Source: a virus
IMG/VR virus record: IMGVR_UViG_3300020451_000253
Span: 1 to 26,590 of that record
Length of the DNA: 26,590 bases
Strand: one strand, 5' to 3'
Shown piece after piece: positions 18,470-26,590 of this stretch (position 1 is the stretch's first letter; each line of letters begins with the position of its first letter). A program made the position numbers and the translations under genes. Below the pieces are notes generated by a model. That model was not told where the DNA came from and made no database searches. It was given only the letters and a program-made list of their open reading frames with translations.

Positions 18470-21400
18470 ATGCCACAAAATACCAACTTAAATTCATCTC
18501 CATACTTTGATGATTTTAATGAGTTAAAAAATTATCAGAGGGTACTATTCAAGCCAGGTTTACCTGTACAGTCTAGAGAACTTACAACACTTCAATCTAT
18601 TCTACAGAGTCAGGTTGAGAAATTTGGTAAGCATTTCTTTAAAGAAGGTTCTGTTGTAATTCCAGGCCAGATTGCTTATGATTCAGAATATACTTGTGTT
18701 CAAATCGACGATGCACACTTAGGTATTCCAGTATCTTTGTATCTAGAGAATTTAAAAGGTAAAAAGATTAGAGGAGAAACTAGTGGTGTTACTGCTAAGG
18801 TAGAAACTTATATTGATAATAGAACTTCTGTAAAAGGAGCGTTCACTTTATACATCAAGTATCAAAGTTCTAGTGATACTGATTTTTCAAGAAAAACATT
18901 TGCAGATGGAGAGAACCTACTCTTAGAAGAAGATCTAAACTACTCCCTTTCCAGTATCAGATCTGGTGCTAGTTTTGCGACAACACTCATATCAAATGCA
19001 ACTGCAACTGGATCAGCAGCAAAGATTGCTACTGGTGTTTACTTCATTAGAGGATTCTTCGTTACTGTCTCTGACTCTACTGTAATATTAGATCAGTATG
19101 GTAGCACTCCATCATATAGAGTTGGTCTATTAGTAAAAGAAGAACTTGTAACTGCCTCTGCTACTGATAATGATCTATATGATAATGCAAGAGGATTCTC
19201 AAACTTTGCAGCGCCTGGTGCTGATAGATTTAAACTATCTACAACTCTAATCAAAAAGTCTCTTACTGACTTGAATGATGAGAACTTTGTAGAGTTGATG
19301 AGAATCGAGAACGGAGTTCTACAAAAATTTATAAAAGCTGGTGTAAATGAGTATAATTTAATTAAAGATGAGTTAGCAAGAAGAACATTTGACGAGTCTG
19401 GTCATTATTACATCAAACCATTCCCAGTCTCCCCTAAAGAATGTTTGAATGACAGAATAGGAAACAATGGTGCATACTACTCTAATCAACTAACGCAACA
19501 AGGCAATACACCTACAGATGATTTCATGTGTTTGTCTATAGGGCCTGGAAAAGCATATGTTAAAGGATATGAAATAGAAACTCTCAATACTACAACTGTT
19601 GACGTTCCTAAACCAAGAACTACTGCAAAAATTGAAAATGAATCCTTACCATTTAGTGTTGGTAGACAAATTGAATTAAACAATGTTTATGGATCACCTC
19701 TTATTGGTGTTAGCACTAGTTCTTATGTGAAACTATTCAATGAAAGAACTTCCACTGTTGGTACTGCCAATGGTAATCAGGTGGGTGTTGCTAGAGTATA
19801 TGATATGAAGTTGAAGAATGTTGGTTATGCCGATTCCTCTACAATTTTTGAATCATCTCTATATGATATTCAAACATTCACATACCTACAACTCAATACA
19901 AAAGCAACTGTAAACCTTCCAGCATATATTGTTGGACAAAACAGTAACGCTTCTGGATATGCTTATACTTCATCAAATGGATCTACGCAACTTACTTTGT
20001 ATCAGGTATCTGGTCAATTCCAAGTAGGCGAAGAATTTTACATCAATGGTGTTACTGCGAATAGAAGTATCACAGAGGTAGAAGACTATGGAGTAGAAGA
20101 TGTAAAACAGTTGGTCAGTAATGACATGACTAACTATCCGTTCACTGCTGATCCTACTTTAACTCTAGGACATTTAATTGCTCCTGTTGCAACACAGTTT
20201 ACCGTTAGTGCTGCATCTGGTGCTGCATCTACAATATCATCTCCTAGTGCTAGCTTTGTGAACTCTGGTATTAAGACTGGAGATATTATTCAATATAGTA
20301 TTTCTGGAAATACTGTTCCTACTTACAACAGAGTTACAGCTACAAATGCACTTGCAATCAGTCTTGAAGCAACCACAGACGTTGAGAATGTATGTTCTGG
20401 TGCATTACCATCTGCTGATACAAGTGTTAATGATTTATTCAAAGTTACTTTAGAAGTAAAGAATAACTCAAAGGCATTTTTATTCAGTGAACTTACAAAA
20501 CCAAATGTAGCGAGTGTAGATACAAATGGTGCTGATATACTATTCAAGAAATCATATACTATTACAGTTGCAAGTAATGCTTTTAGTGGAACTTTAGAAA
20601 CTGATGCAGACTTGACTCTAGAACCATTTGATGAAGAAGATTACAACCTTACATTTAAGACAACTGGTAAGACAGAGAATCTAACTAATCAGAAACTTAC
20701 AGTCAGTGGCAGAACAGTTACTCTATCTGGATTAGATAGTGCTTCTGGTGCAGCTGTATTGACAGTTACTTGGAAAAAAGTAAATGTAAAACCAAAAGCA
20801 AAAGTATTCAAGAGAGTTACAACATATACAATCAGTAAGTCTAATAAGACTCAATCTGGGACAGGATTGATGAAGTTAAATGATGGTTTGACATATGATA
20901 CAGCATACGGAAATAGAGTTCAAGATCAGAGATTGTCTCTTGGAGCTTGTGATGTTGCAGAAGTTCTTGCAGTTTTAGAATCATCATCAACCACTGATGC
21001 TCAATTCCCACTTCTAGAACTTACAAACTTAAATTCAAATATTTTGAACGCCATAATTGGTGAAACTATAGTGGGTAAGACCTCTGGAGCTTCTGCTGTA
21101 TTTGTTGCTACCAATGGTTCAAACCAAGTCAGTTTTGTTTCTCAGAATGAAAATTCTTTTGAGATTGGTGAGGAAGTTATCTTTGAAGAAACTCAAGTTG
21201 CTGGTGTTGTGCAAACATTCACACCTGGCGATAGAGACATCAGAAATAACTTTGAGTTTGATCCAGGCCAGAGACTAGATTACGTTGACTTCTCTGCACT
21301 TGTTAGAAAAGAGGGAACCGAAGCACCTACTAGAAGAATTACTGTTGTTTACAATAACTTTGTTATTGATGAATCAGATCCAGGCGACTTTGTAACAGTT

Positions 21401-24400
21401 AACTCATACGAGAGAAAACTATATGGTAGTGTTATACCATTCATCAATGGTATTCCCGCTTCTGATGTAATTGATCTAAGACCTAGAGTTACATCCACTA
21501 TTGCTGGTAAAGCACCTTGGGAGTTTGAAGCAAGAGTCTTTAATGCTGGTACATCATCTTCATCTCATATCGTTGCAAAAGACAAATCATTTAATTTGTC
21601 ATACGAATATTATCTTGGAAGAATTGATAAGTTGTTCTTAAGTAAGGAAGGAATCTTTACCCTATCTCAAGGTGTTCCATCTGAACTACCAAAACTTCCA
21701 AATACTATTGATAATGCTTTAGAAGTTGCTACTATTGCAATTCCGCCATACTTATTCGATACAGCTAATGTTTCTCTATCTTTAGCAAAACATAAGAGAT
21801 ATCGAATGAAGGATATCAATGTGATTGAGAATAGGTTGAAGAACGTTGAATATTATACTTCATTATCTCTTCTTGAAGTAGAGACCTCTAATATGTCTCT
21901 TCGTGATCCTCAGACTAATCTAGAGAGATTCAAGTCTGGATTCTTTGTTGACAATTTCAAATCTGTAACTGGTGGTGATGTAACTAGCGGTAATTTTAGA
22001 GCATCTATCGATGCAGCTTCTGGTAGATTAAGACCTCAACACTATACAACTTCTATTGACTTATTACTTGGGTCAGAGGCGATTGTTGGTGCTGCAACAT
22101 CTTCAAATCCGTCAGCTGACTATAGATTTGTAGAAGATCTTGGAGATACTAACGTCAAAAGAATTGGTGACGTTGTATGTTTGAACTATAGTGACACAAT
22201 TTACTTAGAAAATAACTTTGCAACTCGTATTGAAAATGTAAACCCATTCGCTGTTGTAAACTGGATTGGTCAGGTTGAGTTAAATCCAGGCACTGACACA
22301 TGGATTGAGACTAGAAGGACTACTGCTACCTATGATATAGAAGGTAGTTTCAATTCTACTATGGGAATTACTGGCGCTGACAGTAATACTGGTCTATCAC
22401 CTGTTGATTGGGGATCATGGGAAACAACTTGGACAGGATCAAGTATCGACACAGGACCAAGTTTGTTTAGTAGAACTGATACGGAAGTTACTGGTAGGAG
22501 TACTAAGAGAGGGAAGTTCCAAAAGATGCGTGGTATTCCAATTACTACAACAACTAACTTCCTTGATACAACATTTGATTTCAAAGAGCAAACAACTACA
22601 ACCACTACAAACCAAACAAGAGAAGGTATTCAGTTCCGTGTTGGCGAAAGATTTGATACCACAAGTCTAGGTGACAAAGTTGTAAACACAGAAGTTATCG
22701 CTACAATGCGATCAAGAAACATTGAGTTTATCTGTAGAAGACTTAAGCCAAATACAAGATTATATCCATTCTTTGACAATATCGATATGCAAAAGTATGT
22801 CGTGCCAAAACTTGTCGAAATTACTATGGTAAGTGGTACGTTTGGTGCTGGTGAAATTGTAGAAGGCAGTCGTGCAAATACAACGAATGATGCAATTAGA
22901 TTTAGATTGGCAAATCAGAACCATAAGTATGGTCCTTATAATAATCCTTCACAGGTCTATAAGCAGAATCCATACGACCCTGCATCTAGTATCTCATCTA
23001 CATACTCATCTACAACTACACTTCTAAACGTTGACACTGCAGCTTTAGAACTCCAGTCTGCATCTGGTTTCTATGGATATATCACCACTGGTATGAAACT
23101 TGTAGGACAATCTAGTGGCGCTATCGCAACTGTAACTGCAATCAGATTGATTACTGACAAAGCTGGATCATTGATTGGATCTCTATTCTTACCAGATCCC
23201 ACAGTTCCTTCTGCACCAATATTCAACACTGGTACTAAAACGTTTACTTTATCATCATCTCCTGTAAACTCAACCATCTCTGGATTTACAGATAGTTCTG
23301 GTGAAGCAACCTTTACATCATCTGGTACACTTCAAACTGTAGAATCTTCAACTCTTAGAACAAGAAATGCAGATGTACAGAGAATACCACAGTCTGCCGA
23401 TAGAACTCTGACTGATGAAAGTAGTAGATTAGTAATTGAAAATACCTTTGCAAATAGATCTACAACTCAAACAAGATGGGTTGACCCTCTTGCACAATCA
23501 TTTGAGGTTCCTGATATCAATGGCGTATTCCTTACCAAGTGTGATGTTTACTTCCAAGCAAAAGATACAAACCAATTACCTGTTACTTTACAAGTAAGAA
23601 CCTTACAGACTGGTTTACCTACTCAAGAAATCTTGCCATTTGGTGAGTGTATTCTTGATCCTGATGAAGTCATATTATCAGCTGATGGTTCTAAACCAAC
23701 GACATTCACATTCCCTGCACCTGTTTATTGTGAAGGTGGTGGAGAATTTGCCTTAGTTCTTCTATCTGCATCTAACGAATATTTCGTTTACATCTCTAGG
23801 ATGGGTGAAGAAGATATTACTACAGTTAATGCTGCAGATTCTGAGAAGATCATTGTATCTCAACAACCTCTACTTGGTTCATTGTTCAAATCACAGAACG
23901 GTGCTACATGGGATCCTAGTCAGTTAGAAGATCTTAAGTTCAATCTTTATAGAGCTAACTTTACATCAACATCTGGTAGAGTCAACTTCTATAATCCAGA
24001 TTTAGATATTGGAAACAGACAGATTGTTTCTCTTGCACCTAACCCAATTGACATGCTTGCTTATAATGCAGTAGTTGGTTTAGGTAAGAGTTTAACTTCT
24101 GCTGAACAGGCTGGTTTGACAGAGGGAACTACAATCTATCAACAAGCAAATCCAAACTTTAGTGCAAACTTAACTAAGGTTCTGGGTGCTATCGGTATAG
24201 GAAGTGATTTAGTAATTACAAATGCTGGTAGTGGATTTGCTGCAACATCTGTTGTTTACTCTGGTGTACCTCTTATATCACAGTTTGGTAAAGGATCGGG
24301 TGCTACTGTTAATTTGACAGTTGATAATAGAGTTGCTGTTGCGGCTACAGTGGCAATCGGTGGAACGGGCTATTCTGCTGGTGACGTATTAACAGTTAAT

Positions 24401-25987
24401 GCAACTAACACTGGTGGATTTGGTAAAGATTTAAGGTTAACGATTCCCAATAATGTAGGTATAATAAGTGCTTTCAATACTCTAGTTCTAGAGGGTATTC
24501 AAGGTGTGCCTAAAGTTGATTCATCATCTTCTATTGTATATGTTGGTGGTAGTGGAACAACTATTGTGAATGGTGGTTCTATCCAATACTTACAAAATGT
24601 GACTGATGGATTACACTTCCGTGTAAGACACTCCAATCACGGTATGTACTCGGAGACCGATCAAGTTACATTATCTGGTGTAGAAGCAGATGTTAAACCA
24701 GAGAAGTTAACATCTTCGGTTGAATCTGATAGTACAGAAGATATGACTGTGACTGCTGTTGGTATCTTTACTTCATTCGAGAATATACCAGTAAATACCT
24801 CAAACCCAGGCTATATAAAACTAGGAAACGAAATTATCAAGTATACTGGTGTTACAACTACAACATCTACTATAAACAATATAACAAGATCTATTGATAA
24901 TACTAAGGCTGGCGATTACGCAGTCAATGATAAGATATTTAAGTATGAGTTGAATGGTGTTTCGTTGAGAAGAATCAACGCATCTCATAATTTCTTACCA
25001 ACAGATACTTCTAAGTATCCAATTGATGTAGATCACTACTGGGTTAAGGTTGGTGTATCAAGTCGTGGAGTAGATAGAGCAACTGGAAATGCAAGTGGAT
25101 TCCCAGAACTATTCTTCAATGAGAATAAATCTGGCGGTAGTTACGATCAACAGTATGTACAAGTGGGTAATGGTTACGGTCCTATGGCAACTCAGAATAT
25201 TGCTTTCAATATTGTTAGACCTAACGTTGCAACTCTCTTACCAGAAGGAACTGAGATCGCTGCCAAGATTAGAACGTTCAGTGGTAACAGTCCTGATGGA
25301 AACTTGAAGGCATTTGTTGATCAGGGATATGAGTCTGTATCTTTGCAAAGTAACAATTACTTGTCTACTCCTAGAGTTATTGCTTCTAAGAGTAATGAAC
25401 TTGAGAAACTAATTGACTTCCCAGGCAGAAAATCATTTACATTACAGACAACTCTGACTACAGATGATCCTAAAGTAAGTCCTTTCATTGACTTGGATAG
25501 AGTCAACATGATCACCATCATGGATAGACTCAACTCAAAGGTTTCTGATTATGCTACAGATAGTAGAGTCAACTCAATTGATAATGATCCTAGTGCTGCA
25601 ATTTACTTATCTAAGATTGTTAATCTTGAGAAGTCTGCCGATGGATTGAAAGTTATGTTTGATGCTTACAGACACTCAACTAATGACATCAGAGTTCTTT
25701 ATAGGATATTCAGAATAGATGCTCCACCACAGTATCAATTATTTGAACTATTCCCAGGCTTTGAAAATCTAGATTCTGAAGGTAAAGTTATAGATGCGGC
25801 AAAGAATAATGGTAAATCTGATAGAAGAATTTTAGCATCTTCTACAGAGGGAGATTATAAAGAGTATGAGTTCAATGCTAAGAACTTACCACAGTTCAAT
25901 GGATTCCAAATAAAAATTATCATGTCAGGAACTAACTTTGCTTACGTTCCTAAGATTCGTGACCTAAGAGCTATAGCATCCATCTAA
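18470..25987 (+). CDS. DUF4815-type giant virion structural protein, 2505 aa
   Basis: The N-terminus (SSPYFDDF at 9-16, then FKPGLPVQSREL at 27-38, VEKFGKHFFKEGSVV) and GPGKAYVKGYEIE at 358-370 mark the DUF4815 family of marine T4-like phage structural proteins. Other conserved-looking blocks are YEYYLGRIDKLF and RYRMKDINVIENRLKNVEYY (from 1110), RSRNIEF plus LKPNTRLYPFFD (1414-1436), DPLAQSFEVPD (from 1672), and a C-terminal FQIKIIMSGTN block ending in LRAIASI. A GGTGY module lies at 1964-1968, and a GNEIIKYTGV then ELNGVSLRRIN module follows near nt 24800-24990. It occupies the position of T4 gp9/gp10 directly after gp8, so a baseplate or fibre-attachment role is plausible but unproven. The ATG at 18470 follows the gp8 stop by 6 bases; the nearest SD-like GGAG (18454) is too far for a standard site. 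Its stop overlaps the next ATG. Confidence 0.88.
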   Translation: MPQNTNLNSSPYFDDFNELKNYQRVLFKPGLPVQSRELTTLQSILQSQVEKFGKHFFKEGSVVIPGQIAYDSEYTCVQIDDAHLGIPVSLYLENLKGKKIRGETSGVTAKVETYIDNRTSVKGAFTLYIKYQSSSDTDFSRKTFADGENLLLEEDLNYSLSSIRSGASFATTLISNATATGSAAKIATGVYFIRGFFVTVSDSTVILDQYGSTPSYRVGLLVKEELVTASATDNDLYDNARGFSNFAAPGADRFKLSTTLIKKSLTDLNDENFVELMRIENGVLQKFIKAGVNEYNLIKDELARRTFDESGHYYIKPFPVSPKECLNDRIGNNGAYYSNQLTQQGNTPTDDFMCLSIGPGKAYVKGYEIETLNTTTVDVPKPRTTAKIENESLPFSVGRQIELNNVYGSPLIGVSTSSYVKLFNERTSTVGTANGNQVGVARVYDMKLKNVGYADSSTIFESSLYDIQTFTYLQLNTKATVNLPAYIVGQNSNASGYAYTSSNGSTQLTLYQVSGQFQVGEEFYINGVTANRSITEVEDYGVEDVKQLVSNDMTNYPFTADPTLTLGHLIAPVATQFTVSAASGAASTISSPSASFVNSGIKTGDIIQYSISGNTVPTYNRVTATNALAISLEATTDVENVCSGALPSADTSVNDLFKVTLEVKNNSKAFLFSELTKPNVASVDTNGADILFKKSYTITVASNAFSGTLETDADLTLEPFDEEDYNLTFKTTGKTENLTNQKLTVSGRTVTLSGLDSASGAAVLTVTWKKVNVKPKAKVFKRVTTYTISKSNKTQSGTGLMKLNDGLTYDTAYGNRVQDQRLSLGACDVAEVLAVLESSSTTDAQFPLLELTNLNSNILNAIIGETIVGKTSGASAVFVATNGSNQVSFVSQNENSFEIGEEVIFEETQVAGVVQTFTPGDRDIRNNFEFDPGQRLDYVDFSALVRKEGTEAPTRRITVVYNNFVIDESDPGDFVTVNSYERKLYGSVIPFINGIPASDVIDLRPRVTSTIAGKAPWEFEARVFNAGTSSSSHIVAKDKSFNLSYEYYLGRIDKLFLSKEGIFTLSQGVPSELPKLPNTIDNALEVATIAIPPYLFDTANVSLSLAKHKRYRMKDINVIENRLKNVEYYTSLSLLEVETSNMSLRDPQTNLERFKSGFFVDNFKSVTGGDVTSGNFRASIDAASGRLRPQHYTTSIDLLLGSEAIVGAATSSNPSADYRFVEDLGDTNVKRIGDVVCLNYSDTIYLENNFATRIENVNPFAVVNWIGQVELNPGTDTWIETRRTTATYDIEGSFNSTMGITGADSNTGLSPVDWGSWETTWTGSSIDTGPSLFSRTDTEVTGRSTKRGKFQKMRGIPITTTTNFLDTTFDFKEQTTTTTTNQTREGIQFRVGERFDTTSLGDKVVNTEVIATMRSRNIEFICRRLKPNTRLYPFFDNIDMQKYVVPKLVEITMVSGTFGAGEIVEGSRANTTNDAIRFRLANQNHKYGPYNNPSQVYKQNPYDPASSISSTYSSTTTLLNVDTAALELQSASGFYGYITTGMKLVGQSSGAIATVTAIRLITDKAGSLIGSLFLPDPTVPSAPIFNTGTKTFTLSSSPVNSTISGFTDSSGEATFTSSGTLQTVESSTLRTRNADVQRIPQSADRTLTDESSRLVIENTFANRSTTQTRWVDPLAQSFEVPDINGVFLTKCDVYFQAKDTNQLPVTLQVRTLQTGLPTQEILPFGECILDPDEVILSADGSKPTTFTFPAPVYCEGGGEFALVLLSASNEYFVYISRMGEEDITTVNAADSEKIIVSQQPLLGSLFKSQNGATWDPSQLEDLKFNLYRANFTSTSGRVNFYNPDLDIGNRQIVSLAPNPIDMLAYNAVVGLGKSLTSAEQAGLTEGTTIYQQANPNFSANLTKVLGAIGIGSDLVITNAGSGFAATSVVYSGVPLISQFGKGSGATVNLTVDNRVAVAATVAIGGTGYSAGDVLTVNATNTGGFGKDLRLTIPNNVGIISAFNTLVLEGIQGVPKVDSSSSIVYVGGSGTTIVNGGSIQYLQNVTDGLHFRVRHSNHGMYSETDQVTLSGVEADVKPEKLTSSVESDSTEDMTVTAVGIFTSFENIPVNTSNPGYIKLGNEIIKYTGVTTTTSTINNITRSIDNTKAGDYAVNDKIFKYELNGVSLRRINASHNFLPTDTSKYPIDVDHYWVKVGVSSRGVDRATGNASGFPELFFNENKSGGSYDQQYVQVGNGYGPMATQNIAFNIVRPNVATLLPEGTEIAAKIRTFSGNSPDGNLKAFVDQGYESVSLQSNNYLSTPRVIASKSNELEKLIDFPGRKSFTLQTTLTTDDPKVSPFIDLDRVNMITIMDRLNSKVSDYATDSRVNSIDNDPSAAIYLSKIVNLEKSADGLKVMFDAYRHSTNDIRVLYRIFRIDAPPQYQLFELFPGFENLDSEGKVIDAAKNNGKSDRRILASSTEGDYKEYEFNAKNLPQFNGFQIKIIMSGTNFAYVPKIRDLRAIASI

Positions 25988-26196
25988 TGAATAAAGTAAA
26001 AGTAAAGGATAGTGGATCTCTTTATAGAGATGAAGAATCAGGTGCAATATTAAATTGTTCTGATTCTGAATATAATAGTTACCTCAAATTGAAACAGAAA
26101 AAGATGGATGAGGCTGGTGAAATGGATAAACTAAAGAATGATGTTGATGAACTTAAAGACATGATGAAACTAATTTTAAGTAAATTAGATAAATAA
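25987..26196 (+). CDS. Small coiled-coil protein, 69 aa
   Basis: The ATG shares its A with the TAA stop of the DUF4815-type gene (TAATG), implying coupled translation. The N-terminal half (VKVKDSGSLYRDEESGAILNC) looks like a compact head, and the C-terminal half from about residue 30 is charged with leucines and methionines spaced in heptads (MDKLKNDVDELKDMMKLILSKL), a clear coiled coil. Short proteins of this plan follow DUF4815-type genes in marine T4-like phages, from memory, so this is probably a real conserved gene. It may trimerise or dimerise as a connector or an assembly factor for the giant protein before it. No function can be assigned from sequence. Confidence 0.8.
   Translation: MNKVKVKDSGSLYRDEESGAILNCSDSEYNSYLKLKQKKMDEAGEMDKLKNDVDELKDMMKLILSKLDK
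26188..26195 (+). promoter_or_regulatory. Late-promoter-like box GATAAATA
   Basis: This differs from the T4 late consensus by one base (G for the first T) and overlaps the stop codon of the 69-residue gene. It lies 28 bases before the ATG at 26216, close to the 30 and 33 bases seen for the other two boxes. The overlap with coding sequence (codons for Leu-Asp-Lys-stop) means the match could be partly chance, but the position argues for a working promoter. Confidence 0.6.
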
Positions 26197-26215
26197 CTAA
26201 AATCCCTTTTGACAG

Positions 26216-26554
26216 ATGACGGCAAGGAACATCAACTTAGTTTTAGATCAAGGTGTAGATTTTGAAGCGACTTTTACTATCAGAAATGAGAATCAGTCGG
26301 CTTTGAATTTGACAGGATACACTGGATCTGCACAGCTAAGAAAACATCCAGAGGCCTCAAAATCTACGCCTTTTACTGTTACATTTCCCAATAGGGTCAA
26401 TGGACAGATAAAAGTTGCAATGGCATCTACTGTCACTACAGTAATAGAGGGTGGAAGATATGTGTATGATTTAGTTCTAACTTCGCCTAATGCGTATAAG
26501 ACTAGACCCATACAAGGAAACCTTCTTGTAATTCCAGGCGTAACACGATTATAA
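26216..26554 (+). CDS. Conserved phage protein, 112 aa, likely beta-sandwich
   Basis: The protein begins MTARNINLVLDQGVDFEATFTI and continues LNLTGYTGSAQLRKH, a pattern I associate with a conserved small protein of marine T4-like phages. The order (hydrophobic strand, DQGxDFxxTFTI, LTGYTxxAQxRK, GGRYVYDL near residues 79-86, then a final LLVIPGVTRL strand) resembles the N-terminal domain of BppU-type baseplate proteins of other phages, where it attaches a fibre to the baseplate. That likeness is by eye only. It has no Shine-Dalgarno site. It begins 19 bases after the 69-residue gene, behind a late-promoter-like box, and its TAA overlaps the next ATG. A role in a small attachment or receptor-binding unit is possible. 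Confidence 0.75.
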   Translation: MTARNINLVLDQGVDFEATFTIRNENQSALNLTGYTGSAQLRKHPEASKSTPFTVTFPNRVNGQIKVAMASTVTTVIEGGRYVYDLVLTSPNAYKTRPIQGNLLVIPGVTRL

Positions 26555-26590
26555 TGGCAGATTACTTAGTCACCCTTAACGAGCCTGGCA
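26554..26590 (+). CDS. Start of a further gene, 3' partial (12 codons)
   Basis: An ATG at 26554 overlaps the preceding TAA (TAATG), as at 25987, and the frame is open to the window end with the sequence MADYLVTLNEPG. The overlap makes this a likely true start. The 12 residues are too few to identify it. They could start a structural protein of the same module, or, by resemblance to AxYxVTL starts, a plant-type ferredoxin, which some cyanophages carry. Confidence 0.55.
   Translation, partial: MADYLVTLNEPG

Noticed and set aside
22588-22620. Run of Thr codons as a phase-variable tract
   Set aside because: The codons alternate between aca, act and acc, so there is no simple DNA repeat that would slip.

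Overview
The window is almost certainly a piece of the late structural region of a T4-like marine myovirus, a cyanophage or a close relative such as a pelagiphage. All eight genes lie on the plus strand with almost no intergenic space. T4-type late promoter boxes (TATAAATA or CTAAATA) sit in the gaps. One protein, at 16868-18463, carries the recognisable signatures of baseplate wedge protein gp8. The DNA is AT-rich by eye. No host gene, tRNA, integrase or other mobile element is visible, so the host cannot be fixed from this window; Prochlorococcus, Synechococcus or SAR11 would all fit.

Layout. Positions 1-6779 are the 3' part of a giant YHYH-domain virion protein whose start lies outside the window. 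A late promoter follows at 6781, then a 340-residue tail-fibre-like protein (6811-7833). A 2996-residue repeat protein (7842-16832) comes next. It holds a 12-copy array built around CxxDxxxTxHxYPRxxDP, and near its C-terminus a likely beta-propeller. A second late promoter (16835) precedes an enlarged gp8 (16868-18463) and a 2505-residue DUF4815-type structural protein (18470-25987). The end of the window holds a 69-residue coiled-coil protein (25987-26196), a third late-promoter-like box (26188), a 112-residue conserved phage protein (26216-26554), and the first 12 codons of another gene (26554 onward).

How the genes fit together. The proteins look like parts of one baseplate and tail-tip assembly. 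The four largest share small beta-rich building blocks: GGxGY repeats in all four, HGxxxGDxV-type modules, a QTP module in two of them, and a [DN]E[FI][LI]K module in two. This suggests the baseplate periphery grew by duplicating and shuffling modules, and that this spread even into gp8. Two stop/start overlaps (TAATG) and a gene pair 6 bases apart point to translationally linked late transcripts. No gene-free stretch exceeds 300 bases.

The least familiar item is the long YPR repeat array with its joined propeller-like domain in the 2996-residue protein. I do not recognise a named family for that array.
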